NCBI GenBank assembly: GCA_027364815.1
Contig: DAHXOQ010000108.1
Location: 1 to 8,718, forward strand
DNA from: Acidobacteriaceae bacterium
Lineage (GTDB): Bacteria; Acidobacteriota; Terriglobia; Terriglobales; Acidobacteriaceae
Direction: 5' to 3'
Length of the DNA stretch: 8,718 nucleotides
The notes below the pieces were generated by a model, which saw nothing but the letters and a program-made list of their open reading frames with translations, did not search any database and had not been told where the DNA came from. The position numbers and the translations under genes were made by a program. Positions 1-6,494 of the stretch are shown in pieces; position 1 is the stretch's first letter; every line of letters begins with the position of its first letter.

Positions 1-123
1 CTCCGCAGCCAGAAGAATCCCGCCGCGCTCCAGCTTCCGCTCAAATCCGTCGGCCAGCGCGCGCTCGCGCTCTCATCGCTCTACGCAATCCTCTTGATTA
101 TCGGCTTGTGGCAAGCTCTCTGA
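1..123 (+). CDS. 3' end of a membrane-protein gene (partial)
   Basis: Frame 1 is open from the window edge for 40 codons and stops at TGA 121-123. Nearly every third codon position is C or G, as in tkt and purL, which supports real coding. The visible tail is basic and polar for about 20 residues and ends in one hydrophobic segment, roughly residues 22-40 (SLYAILLIIGLWQAL at the end), likely a C-terminal transmembrane helix. The gene overlaps the last 26 bases of the leftward transketolase gene tail to tail. The family cannot be recognised from 40 residues. Confidence 0.55.
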   Translation, partial: LRSQKNPAALQLPLKSVGQRALALSSLYAILLIIGLWQAL

Positions 124-2149
124 TCTCGGAGATTGTGGCCTTCTTGAAAGCCATCAACTCGGCGGCCTTCTGCGCAATGTGTTCGCCGCTGACCTCAAGC
201 TCCTTGATCAGTTCCCACGGCGCGCCTGAATCGCCAAACCGGTCCTTCACGCCAATCGCGCCCGTAATCAACGCCTTGCCGTAGAGTTCCCTGCTCTCCG
301 TCAGCAATCCGCTCACGCGCCACGCCAACGCGCCAATCTGATGCTCTTCGGCCGTCACCACAACACCTGTCTCCGCTGCCGCGCGAATCACCGCTTCCGC
401 ATCGATAGGCTTCAGCGTGTGCAAGTTCACCACGCGCGTCTCGTATCCAAACTCACGCTTCAGTATCAGCGCCGCGCGCATCGCCTCGGGAACCATCGGC
501 CCACAGGCAAGGATGCTCAAGTCCTCATGCTCATCCTTGTAATCACGGGCGAGCACTGTCTCAAAGGCATCGGCAAAGCTCGCGCCTTCCTTGCGCAGGC
601 GAATCACATTCGCCTTCCCAAAGACAAACGGCGTCTCCTTCGTCGTCACTACCGGCGTTGCCTCGCGCGCAAACCGGATGTACTTCGGTCCCACATGCTT
701 GAGCAGCAGATAATCCGTAGCCTTCCTTGTCTCTTCCGCATCGCACGGAACCACCACGCTCATATTCGGCAATCCCATCATCGCGAAGAGGTCCTCAAGC
801 GCCTGGTGCGTCGCTCCATCCGGCCCGACGGAAACTCCGCCATGCGCGCCCGCAATCATCACGTTGAAGTTCCCGTAGCAAACCGAGCAACGTATCTGGT
901 CCAGGTTGCGCGCCGCCGAAAAGGTCGCATACGATCCCATCACTGGCAACTTGCCATCGCGCGCCAATCCCGCGCAAGCCGCTGTCGCCGACTGCTCTGC
1001 GATGCCCATGCTGATCCAGCGCTTCGCGCGCTCCGGCTTGCCCGCGTAGAACTCGCTGATCGTTATCGACCCGGAAATATCCAGGCCCAAACACACCACG
1101 CGCTCATCATCGCCATTCGCTGCCAGCGATTGGCCAAAGCCCTTGCGCGTCGGCTCCATCTTCACCTTCATCTGCTCGCCCGCATTCCACCAGTAATCCT
1201 GAGAGAACTTCGGCATCTTTGCCGCCAGCTTCGCGTCCATCTCACTCTGGTACTTCTTCGCCCGTGCCAGCAGTGCCGCAACCGGAATCCGCTCGCTCAA
1301 CCCTAGCTCCTTGAGTCCTGCCGCAAGCTCCTCGGCATTCGGCGTCTTCCCGTGCCAGCCGGCCTGATCCTCCATGAAGCTCACGCCTTTACCCTTCACG
1401 GTATCGGCAAGAATCACCACCGGCTTGCCAACTACAGTGCGCGCCTTCTCAAAGGCCTCGACAACCTGCTTCATGTCGTGCCCATCAACGTGCAGAACCT
1501 CCCAGCCAAAGCTCGCATACTTGGCGTCGAGCGGCTGCACTTCCATCACGTCCTTCACCCAGCCATCAATCTGCAGCCGGTTGCAGTCGACAATAGCAAT
1601 CACGTTGTCCAGGTGGAAGTGACCGGCTTCCATCGCAGCCTCCCAAACCTGGCCTTCCTGCTGCTCGCCATCGCCCATGATGCAGAAGACCTTGTTGCTC
1701 CTTCCATCAAGCCGAGCCGCCAACGCCATTCCAACTGCAATGCTCAATCCCTGGCCAAGCGATCCCGTCGAGACCTCGACTCCCGGCAGCTTCAGCCAAT
1801 GCGGATGCCCCTGCAACGGCGAGCTGAGCTTGCGCAGCGTCACCACATCCTCAAGCGCGCAGAACCCCGCAAAGGCCAGCCCCAAATACAAACTCGGCGC
1901 CTTGTGCCCCGTCGACCAGATAATCCGGTCCCGCTCCGCCCAGTTCGGGTTCTTCGGATCATGCTCGGCGATCTTCAGATACAACGCCGCCGTGTAATCC
2001 ATCGCCGAGAGCGTACCGCCAGCATGACCAGAGCCCGCTGCGTTCAACGTCACCAGATCATAGCCACGCATCAGCTTGGCTTGATCTTCCAGCTCTGCAA
2101 TCGAGTACTCACGCACCACTTTACCTGTAGCCGAATCCCTCAGAGCCAT
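98..2149 (-). CDS. tkt: Transketolase, single-chain full length (683 aa)
   Basis: Cytosolic thiamine-diphosphate enzyme of the non-oxidative pentose phosphate pathway; it moves two-carbon ketol units between sugar phosphates, for example xylulose-5-P to ribose-5-P or erythrose-4-P. The length of 683 aa is normal for the family. Visible motifs in order: GHAGGTLS (41-48) and GHKAPS (81-86) in the N-terminal domain; GSLGQG (129-134); the ThDP/metal signature GDGE at 159-162 paired with N190 in DCN; the conserved histidine in WHGK (H266); the central pyrimidine-binding domain with GIAEQ (382-386), where E385 is the cofactor-activating glutamate; GAHGGVSVGPDGATHQ (434-449); and a C-terminal domain from about 545. 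The ATG at 2149 is preceded by AAGGAG (2156-2161) at 6 nt, which fixes the start. The aminotransferase lies upstream on the same strand, and the gap carries attenuator-like hairpins. The closest alternative in the superfamily is DXP synthase, but the motif order and spacing fit transketolase. Confidence 0.96.
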   Translation of the reverse strand: MALRDSATGKVVREYSIAELEDQAKLMRGYDLVTLNAAGSGHAGGTLSAMDYTAALYLKIAEHDPKNPNWAERDRIIWSTGHKAPSLYLGLAFAGFCALEDVVTLRKLSSPLQGHPHWLKLPGVEVSTGSLGQGLSIAVGMALAARLDGRSNKVFCIMGDGEQQEGQVWEAAMEAGHFHLDNVIAIVDCNRLQIDGWVKDVMEVQPLDAKYASFGWEVLHVDGHDMKQVVEAFEKARTVVGKPVVILADTVKGKGVSFMEDQAGWHGKTPNAEELAAGLKELGLSERIPVAALLARAKKYQSEMDAKLAAKMPKFSQDYWWNAGEQMKVKMEPTRKGFGQSLAANGDDERVVCLGLDISGSITISEFYAGKPERAKRWISMGIAEQSATAACAGLARDGKLPVMGSYATFSAARNLDQIRCSVCYGNFNVMIAGAHGGVSVGPDGATHQALEDLFAMMGLPNMSVVVPCDAEETRKATDYLLLKHVGPKYIRFAREATPVVTTKETPFVFGKANVIRLRKEGASFADAFETVLARDYKDEHEDLSILACGPMVPEAMRAALILKREFGYETRVVNLHTLKPIDAEAVIRAAAETGVVVTAEEHQIGALAWRVSGLLTESRELYGKALITGAIGVKDRFGDSGAPWELIKELEVSGEHIAQKAAELMAFKKATISEIRELATSR

Positions 2150-2172
2150 TGCCTTCTCCTTTTACTCCGCTG

Positions 2173-2197
2173 AAAAACGCACCCTGAACAAGTGCGT
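2173..2197 (-). terminator. Intrinsic-terminator-like hairpin in the tkt leader
   Basis: Read on the minus strand, ACGCAC and GTGCGT form a 6 bp stem. Two inner U-G pairs extend it to 8 bp with a GUUCA loop. Five consecutive U residues follow, the first of them closing the stem. It lies about 60 nt after the aminotransferase stop and only 12 nt before the tkt Shine-Dalgarno. It could end the aminotransferase transcript, but no promoter fits between it and tkt, so tkt mRNA must read through it. That makes an attenuator more likely than a plain terminator. Confidence 0.42.
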
Positions 2198-2212
2198 ACA
2201 ATAACGCGCACT
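2191..2212 (-). promoter_or_regulatory. Alternative (antiterminator-like) hairpin, tkt leader
   Basis: AGTGCG (2212-2207 on the minus strand) can pair with CGCACT (2196-2191), a 6 bp stem with a 10 nt loop. It uses the same bases that form the 5' arm of the terminator-like hairpin at 2173-2197. The two structures are therefore mutually exclusive, the usual geometry of an attenuator. A 6 bp stem alone is common by chance; the value is in the arrangement. Confidence 0.3.
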
Positions 2213-2222
2213 CATGGCACAA

Positions 2223-2243
2223 TCAGAAATAACAAACCACCAC
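2223..2243 (-). other. Candidate six-codon leader peptide with strong Shine-Dalgarno
   Basis: AGGAGG, within GAGGAGG, lies at 2252-2257 overlapping the aminotransferase stop codon. Eight nt further on, GTG GTG opens the frame MVVCYF and ends at TGA 2223-2225. No longer frame uses this ribosome-binding site: the frame that continues into the 17-codon ORF has no start until 2215. A strong site followed by a tiny frame and then hairpins is the usual layout of a leader peptide. An unused Shine-Dalgarno-like sequence is the alternative. Confidence 0.25.
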
Positions 2244-2260
2244 TGAGGTATCCTCCTCAG
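2243..2260 (-). other. Small hairpin over the aminotransferase stop codon
   Basis: CTGAGG and CCTCAG are perfect 6 bp inverted arms with a 6 nt loop (AGGATA on the minus strand). The TGA stop of the aminotransferase lies inside the first arm. The AGGAGG Shine-Dalgarno-like sequence is split between arm and loop, so folding would partly hide it. There is no U-run after it, so it is not a convincing intrinsic terminator. Confidence 0.25.
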
Positions 2261-3450
2261 AGATTCTTCTTAGTCCACGCATCTATACGCTCAAGCGCCA
2301 GTTGCAAGTTCTCCATAGAGTTCGCCACGCTGAAGCGCAAGTAGCCCTCGCCATACTCGCCAAAGGCCGTGCCTGAAAGCGCGGCCACGCCGGCATCTGA
2401 TAGCAAAGCATCGGCCAGCGGCTTCGACCTCCACCCCGTCGCAGTAATATTCGGGAAGACATAGAACGCCCCCTTTGGCTGTTTGCAACTAAAGCCCTTG
2501 ATCTTGTTAAGCCCCTGCACAAAGGCCTCGCTGCGCCGTTTGAACTCCGCGCACATTTTTTCGACCGGTGCCTGATCGCCGCGTAGCGCCTCAATGCCGG
2601 CCATCTGCGTAAAGCTCGCGGTGCAGGAGTTCGAGTTCGTCATGAGCCGCGTCATCTGCGCCGCAAGATCAGGCCGCATTACGCCGTAACCCATTCTCCA
2701 GCCAGTCATCGCGTAGGTCTTTGAGAAACCATCGAGCAAAATGGTCCGCTCCTGCATTCCTGGCACACTCATGATTGAAAAATGTTCACCCTCAAAAAGC
2801 AGCCGACTGTAAATCTCGTCAGAGAGAACCATAATGTTGCGCTCTTCAATGATCTTTGCAACCTTCTCAATATCCTTGCGTTCCAGCACTCCGCCCGTTG
2901 GGTTCTGCGGCGAGTTCAGAATGATCAGCTTGGTCCGATCCGTAATCAACCCCGGGAGTTCATTTACATCCATCGCAAAATTTCGCTCTTCACGCAGTTG
3001 AATCGGCACAGCCTTTCCGCCCACGTAATTGATCATCGATTCGTAGATCGGGAAGCCCGGGTTCGGGTAGATCACCTCGTCGCCTTCATCAATCAATGCC
3101 AGCATTGTATAGAACATGATCGGTTTCCCGCCCGGCACCACCACAACTTCCTCCGGCGTCACCATCACACGGCGCGTCCGGCTCACATAATCGGCAATCG
3201 TCTGCCGCATCTCCGGCAAACCGGCTGACGGCCCATAATGCGTCCATCCCTTGTGCAGCGCATCAACCGCTGCCTCAACCACATTCGCCGGCGTATCAAA
3301 ATCCGGCTCGCCTATTTCCAAATGAATAATGCTCTTGCCTTGACGCTCAAGCGCCTTTGCCTTGCTGAGAACTTCAAAGGCTGTCTCCGTACCCAGCCGC
3401 GACATCCGCTTCGCCAACAACAACTCATGTCCAACCATTTGTCCGCTCAT
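2257..3450 (-). CDS. PLP-dependent class I/II aminotransferase (aspartate-aminotransferase-like)
   Basis: Cytosolic fold-type I aminotransferase using pyridoxal phosphate to move an amino group between an amino acid and a 2-oxo acid. Numbered from the GTG at 3453 (398 aa), the motifs are: N-terminal GEPDFDTP (48-55); GGK (108-110) at the phosphate pocket; NSPQNPTGG (180-188) with the PLP-contacting N184; LSDEIY (210-215) with D212 and Y215; SKTYAMTGWRMGYG (244-257), where K245 should form the Schiff base; and R373 in YLRFS, which should bind the substrate carboxylate. Length is normal. The ATG at 3450 is preferred because GGAGGAG (3459-3465) is 8 nt away; the adjacent in-frame GTG at 3453 is also possible at 5 nt. 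The family includes aspartate, alanine and aromatic aminotransferases, and substrate cannot be read from sequence alone. It lies upstream of tkt on the same strand, and the two may be co-transcribed. Confidence 0.93.
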   Translation of the reverse strand: MSGQMVGHELLLAKRMSRLGTETAFEVLSKAKALERQGKSIIHLEIGEPDFDTPANVVEAAVDALHKGWTHYGPSAGLPEMRQTIADYVSRTRRVMVTPEEVVVVPGGKPIMFYTMLALIDEGDEVIYPNPGFPIYESMINYVGGKAVPIQLREERNFAMDVNELPGLITDRTKLIILNSPQNPTGGVLERKDIEKVAKIIEERNIMVLSDEIYSRLLFEGEHFSIMSVPGMQERTILLDGFSKTYAMTGWRMGYGVMRPDLAAQMTRLMTNSNSCTASFTQMAGIEALRGDQAPVEKMCAEFKRRSEAFVQGLNKIKGFSCKQPKGAFYVFPNITATGWRSKPLADALLSDAGVAALSGTAFGEYGEGYLRFSVANSMENLQLALERIDAWTKKNL

Positions 3451-3535
3451 CACTCACACTCCTCCGCGCCATTAGCACACCGGCAATCGCACACAACTAA
3501 AGCTTCGGCGCCGGTCGGGCTCCGAGCCGCTAAAA

Positions 3536-3564
3536 ACTATACGAGCCGGGAAATGGACTGTATG
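3536..3564 (-). promoter_or_regulatory. Candidate sigma70-type promoter for the aminotransferase
   Basis: On the minus strand, TATAGT (3541-3536) matches the -10 consensus at five of six positions. CATACA (3564-3559) matches only the second half of the -35 consensus. The spacer is 17 nt. Transcription would start near 3529, giving a leader of about 80 nt with a GC-rich segment. Confidence 0.35.
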
Positions 3565-3635
3565 TGATGTGGAACACGAGCGAAATACTGCTAAATAAAC
3601 CTATAAACAGGCTTTGTGGATTAAAGAGTAAGCAG

Positions 3636-4022
3636 TCAGGAGGGCACTATCAGGCTGTTCTTCCAAAGCGCCAGTACCACGTCCATCTGGCCATTTTCCA
3701 CTATCTTAGCGTCGTTCACAACAGCCTTCCAGAGTGTACTCCGCGATGGATTTTGAGCCCCCGCCAGCAGCAACTCTGCAGCACGTACGGCATAATCCTT
3801 GTTGAGTTTGGTGGCTGAATAATTGCCAGCGGGTATTCCTTTAACCAGGCCTTGCTCGCAGAGACCGAGAAAAGCTCCACGCGGGGCACCTTTTTTGCGC
3901 GCAATCGGGCTCGTCGGGTACAGGCGCTCCATGGCGGCTTGCCAGCGGACAGCGGGGTCAATTTCTGTCATGTTGCCTTGCCGTGCTGCCATCAGTGCAG
4001 CTTCACCATATCGGTTCGCCAT
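3636..4022 (-). CDS. Uncharacterised 128-aa soluble protein
   Basis: A complete gene with ATG at 4022 and GGAG (4031-4034) 8 nt upstream. The protein has no signal peptide or membrane segment. It opens with MANRYGEAALMAARQG and has a conserved-looking core around residues 43-68 (KKGAPRGAFLGLCEQG, then VKGIPAGNY). An alternating helix-rich region to the C-terminus includes LWKAVVNDAKIVENGQMDVV. From memory this core resembles a small family of unknown-function bacterial proteins (possibly DUF6979). I cannot confirm that here and assign no function. The GAFLGLCE / VKGIP core and the final Asn/Asp-rich helix are the parts to search with. It is divergent from the TMTC-like gene with 99 bp between the starts, and stands alone on its strand. 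Confidence 0.8.
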   Translation of the reverse strand: MANRYGEAALMAARQGNMTEIDPAVRWQAAMERLYPTSPIARKKGAPRGAFLGLCEQGLVKGIPAGNYSATKLNKDYAVRAAELLLAGAQNPSRSTLWKAVVNDAKIVENGQMDVVLALWKNSLIVPS

Positions 4023-4065
4023 CTTTTTTACTCCATCCTGAATATCTTCATCATACTTCGTTGCG

Positions 4066-4092
4066 TTGGCTAATCCTGATGCATGCTATATT
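4066..4092 (+). promoter_or_regulatory. Weak candidate promoter for the TMTC-like gene
   Basis: TATATT (4087-4092) matches the -10 consensus at five of six positions. TTGGCT (4066-4071) is a partial -35 with a short 15 nt spacer. On the opposite strand, TATGAT (4055-4050) could serve as the -10 of the 128-aa gene, although no -35 is visible for it. The 99 bp gap must hold both promoters. Confidence 0.25.
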
Positions 4093-4121
4093 GCTCACCA
4101 TCACTCAAGTTGCTTTAACTC

Positions 4122-5534
4122 ATGCGTTATACTCCCTGCATGCGAGCGCGATGGTCATTCTTCATTTTGTTGGCGGTCACGCTTGCGACCTTTGCCGTCA
4201 CGCTCACTTATCCTTTTGTCTTTGACGACCTACTGCAAATCGTCCAAAACCAGCACATTCAATCGTGGCAATTTTTTCCTTCGTACTTCACAGACCATGT
4301 ATGGTCGCAGGATCCTGAAGTTCCTCACCTCTATTACCGTCCACTCTTTCTCTTGCAACTGCGTGTTCTACACGCCCTCTTCGGCCTATGGGCTCCGGGC
4401 TGGCACTTAGCCGTTGTCCTCTTGCATATTGCCTCGGTCGCCACCGTTTACTGGCTCGTTCGCCAATGGAAATCTGCAGAGACTGCACTGCTCGCCGCTG
4501 CACTCTTCGCTTTTCACCCGGTTCATGCCGAGGTTGTCTCTTGGGTCTCAGCCATAGCTGAACCCACAATGCTCATCGCACTTCTCGGATCTTTGATTTT
4601 GATTCGTCGCAATCATCGCTGGGATTTTGCCTACTCTGTGGCGCTCTACTCAGCCGCACTGCTTTTAAAAGAGCCCGCCATCGTATGGCCTGTTGTCATC
4701 TTCATTGTTCTCTATGATGGCTTCGCTAACACACTGCACCGCATCTTACCGTTTTTGGGCGTCACCGTTCTCTATCTCATCATCCGCATTATTGTGCTTG
4801 GCAACATCATCAACAAACCGGTCAACCAACCGGAGATGAGCAGTGCATTACTCCCCACCGTCTTCTGCCACTACATCTTCCATCTCGTCTGGCCTGTAAA
4901 GTTGAGTGTCTATTCTTTCCTCACTCCGAGCTGGGGTTATCTCTTGTTAGCTATTCCGATCCTCTTCGCACTCGTCTGGATGGCACGTCTTGGACAGTAC
5001 GAAAGAGCAGCCGTTCTCATTCTCCTTCTTCCCCTTCTTCCTGCACTCAACCCCTCAACCTTCCGTCTTGACTATTTCGTCCAGGACCGCTACCTCTACA
5101 TTCCAAGCGTTGGCTTCGTCATGCTCGTATCACTTCTCGTCAAGCGCATCCCAAAGCCAGCAATTGCACTTTTGCTTGTCGTAATGATCGTCGGTTGCAT
5201 TTTTGAAGACAATACATGGAGCGACAGCGAGCATTTTTATTCACGCGCTCTTGAGTTATCACCCACCAACCAATCCGCGCGCGACGGCCTCGGCCGTGCC
5301 TATGCCAGGGACGGAAAGTATCAGCAAGCTGTCGAAATCCTGGAGCCTCTGGTTAGTGAACCGCAACCATCAGCCCGTCGCTTGCAACAATCGCTGATGA
5401 CACTGGCCTACAGCTACGAGCATCTCGGCAATCTACAGGCGGCTATAAATTTTTATTCGCAAGCCGATAGCCTCTACCCGCGCTCTGATATAGAACAACA
5501 CGTCATAGAGCTGCAAAATCAACTCCTCCGCTAA
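4122..5534 (+). CDS. TMTC-like GT-C family membrane protein with C-terminal TPRs
   Basis: A polytopic inner-membrane protein of 470 aa. Hydrophobic segments lie near residues 12-30, 92-113, 121-137, 145-161, 169-183, 188-200, 207-227, 273-287, 296-308, 327-341 and 347-361. After the first helix comes an acidic FDD motif (D35, D36), where GT-C glycosyltransferases keep catalytic or metal-binding acids. YYRPLF (71-76), HAEVVSW with SAIAEPT (135-149) and QDRYLYIPSVGF (321-332) match the layout of eukaryotic TMTC proteins, which are O-mannosyltransferases. Two TPR-like repeats follow at about 386-415 and 420-453. By family, the likely role is sugar transfer from a lipid-linked donor to an exported protein; this is inference, and the acceptor is unknown. 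No Shine-Dalgarno precedes the ATG at 4122 or the alternative ATG at 4140, which would give a more typical signal-anchor start. Third codon positions look AT-richer than in tkt. It converges on the methyltransferase, with 42 bp between stops. Confidence 0.85.
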   Translation: MRYTPCMRARWSFFILLAVTLATFAVTLTYPFVFDDLLQIVQNQHIQSWQFFPSYFTDHVWSQDPEVPHLYYRPLFLLQLRVLHALFGLWAPGWHLAVVLLHIASVATVYWLVRQWKSAETALLAAALFAFHPVHAEVVSWVSAIAEPTMLIALLGSLILIRRNHRWDFAYSVALYSAALLLKEPAIVWPVVIFIVLYDGFANTLHRILPFLGVTVLYLIIRIIVLGNIINKPVNQPEMSSALLPTVFCHYIFHLVWPVKLSVYSFLTPSWGYLLLAIPILFALVWMARLGQYERAAVLILLLPLLPALNPSTFRLDYFVQDRYLYIPSVGFVMLVSLLVKRIPKPAIALLLVVMIVGCIFEDNTWSDSEHFYSRALELSPTNQSARDGLGRAYARDGKYQQAVEILEPLVSEPQPSARRLQQSLMTLAYSYEHLGNLQAAINFYSQADSLYPRSDIEQHVIELQNQLLR

Positions 5535-5576
5535 ATTACATGGCTGGTTGCGAGTAAAGGGTTATCAGAGTTTCGA

Positions 5577-6197
5577 CTATGCCCTCTTACGCAAAACCCA
5601 CGTGCTCATCGCACGCAGATTCTGCACGACAGTAGTCCTGATCGCATCGGGTAGTTCTGCACACAAGCGCTCAGTGTGATCGACGAGCAGCGCATCATCG
5701 ACAAGATACCGTATAGAACCATCTGGTGACTTGTAGCGCCGACCACGGACGCGTTCCACCTGGCTTTCCATGCCAGTTGTCGATCCGAGGCGTGTAAAAA
5801 GCAGTCCGCCAGGTTTCAGCACACGCCACAAGTCGTTCAGCATGATTTCAAAGTGTGCATCGTCCTGAGCAAAGTGCAGAACCGCACTGCAGATCACCAC
5901 ATCGGCGCAGGCATCCTCGAAGCTCAACTTTCCAATCGCTTCAACTCGGAAATTTGAATTGGGAAGCGGCACAGGTGCCAGTTTGCTCGCCATCTCGCGC
6001 ACAGTCTCTACTGCATTAGGATCAGTGTCTGCGGCATAAATTTCATACCCTTCCCTGAGCAGGTAAACAAGATTACGACCACCGCCGCATCCAGCATCCA
6101 GTATTTTCATCCCTGGCGTTATGCGGCCTTTCAAAATTTGGTCGAAGAGATAGATGTCGATTTGGCCGAATTGTTCCTGAACGGTGTACATAAGCAT
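5577..6197 (-). CDS. Class I SAM-dependent methyltransferase
   Basis: A 206-aa cytosolic protein with the Rossmann-type methyltransferase fold. Motif I is LDAGCGGGRN (33-42), the S-adenosylmethionine-binding glycine loop. D57 in AADTDP ends strand 2 and should hold the ribose. CSAVLHF (103-109) is motif IV, and LWRVLKPGG (123-131) the post-motif. The N-terminus, FGQIDIYLFDQILKGRI (10-26), is a lid-like helix seen in one branch of this family. The general fold resembles TehB-like small-molecule methyltransferases. Substrate is not predictable. The start is uncertain: ATG at 6197 and ATG at 6191 are both possible, and neither has a clear Shine-Dalgarno; the shorter form begins MYTVQEQFG. It stands alone, facing the TMTC-like gene. 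Confidence 0.9.
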   Translation of the reverse strand: MLMYTVQEQFGQIDIYLFDQILKGRITPGMKILDAGCGGGRNLVYLLREGYEIYAADTDPNAVETVREMASKLAPVPLPNSNFRVEAIGKLSFEDACADVVICSAVLHFAQDDAHFEIMLNDLWRVLKPGGLLFTRLGSTTGMESQVERVRGRRYKSPDGSIRYLVDDALLVDHTERLCAELPDAIRTTVVQNLRAMSTWVLRKRA

Positions 6198-6494
6198 TCA
6201 TACCACGCGACGGATTGTCGATTTGCATTGATTCTAAAAAAATTATTGAATTTATGCGTCACTCAAAACTATCAATGACGAAAGAAGCGCGGTTCTTGAG
6301 TTCGCTACAAGTACACGAGATTGGAGAGCATGCGTGACTGCGCTCGGTAGTTCTTCGATCTGCGAAAATCGGCGAACCGGATTACCAGGTACGAAGGGCA
6401 TCACCTGCATCAGTATGCCCCACCCAATGAGCATCGCGGTCGATGGTGTCAGCTCCAGCTTCCTGCATCATTCAAAAGAAGCAACCACCTTTGA
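6198..6494. other. Gene-free interval of 297 bp
   Basis: This separates the methyltransferase start from the stop of the 71-aa membrane protein. It holds two short overlapping frames on opposite strands: a 62-codon GTG frame (6334-6522 plus), with GGAG at 6323-6326 seven nt away, and a 60-codon ATG frame (6252-6434 minus) with no ribosome-binding site. Neither product resembles a family I know. The plus frame would run 28 bp into the end of the 71-aa gene. The AT-rich tract near 6236-6255 probably belongs to the methyltransferase promoter. I make no gene call. Confidence 0.5.
6231..6236 (-). promoter_or_regulatory. Candidate -10 element for the methyltransferase
   Basis: TAGAAT on the minus strand matches the -10 consensus at five of six positions. 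It follows an AT-rich tract that includes seven consecutive T residues. Transcription would start about 27 nt before the ATG at 6197. The only -35-like hexamer, GTGACG, is 20 nt away, too far for a standard promoter. Confidence 0.25.

Larger units (their letters stand above)
2162..2215 (-). other. Candidate 17-codon leader ORF ahead of tkt
   Basis: An ATG at 2215 opens a frame encoding MSARYCTHLFRVRFSAE. It ends at TAA (2162-2164), directly against the tkt Shine-Dalgarno and in frame with tkt. It covers both arms of the two leader hairpins, so ribosome passage would change their folding. Against it: no Shine-Dalgarno sits near the ATG, and the codon use (CGT, TGT, AGG, TTT) is unlike the neighbouring genes. 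It is listed because of its position and may be chance. Confidence 0.2.

Noticed and set aside
341..2173. Long plus-strand frames (341-1306 and 1352-2173) opposite tkt
   Set aside because: They mirror the codons of transketolase, whose full motif set is present. The products are Arg/His/Leu-rich with no recognisable fold and no ribosome-binding sites.
2782..3567. Plus-strand frames opposite the aminotransferase and its promoter region
   Set aside because: They are shadows of a gene with all its catalytic residues in place, and have low-complexity His/Arg/Leu composition.
4990..5397. Plus-strand 64-codon frames inside the TMTC-like gene (4990-5184 and 5203-5397)
   Set aside because: They are out of frame within a complete gene with clear membrane and TPR structure, with no independent start signals.
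6340..6465. Possible tyrosine-recombinase C-terminal remnant on the minus strand (EAGAD then a GH pair), near a tRNA gene
   Set aside because: Only 28 codons are open. The catalytic Arg and the nucleophilic Tyr are absent, and the spacing to GH is one residue off. Resemblance is most likely chance, and no duplicated tRNA 3' end was found to mark an integrated element.
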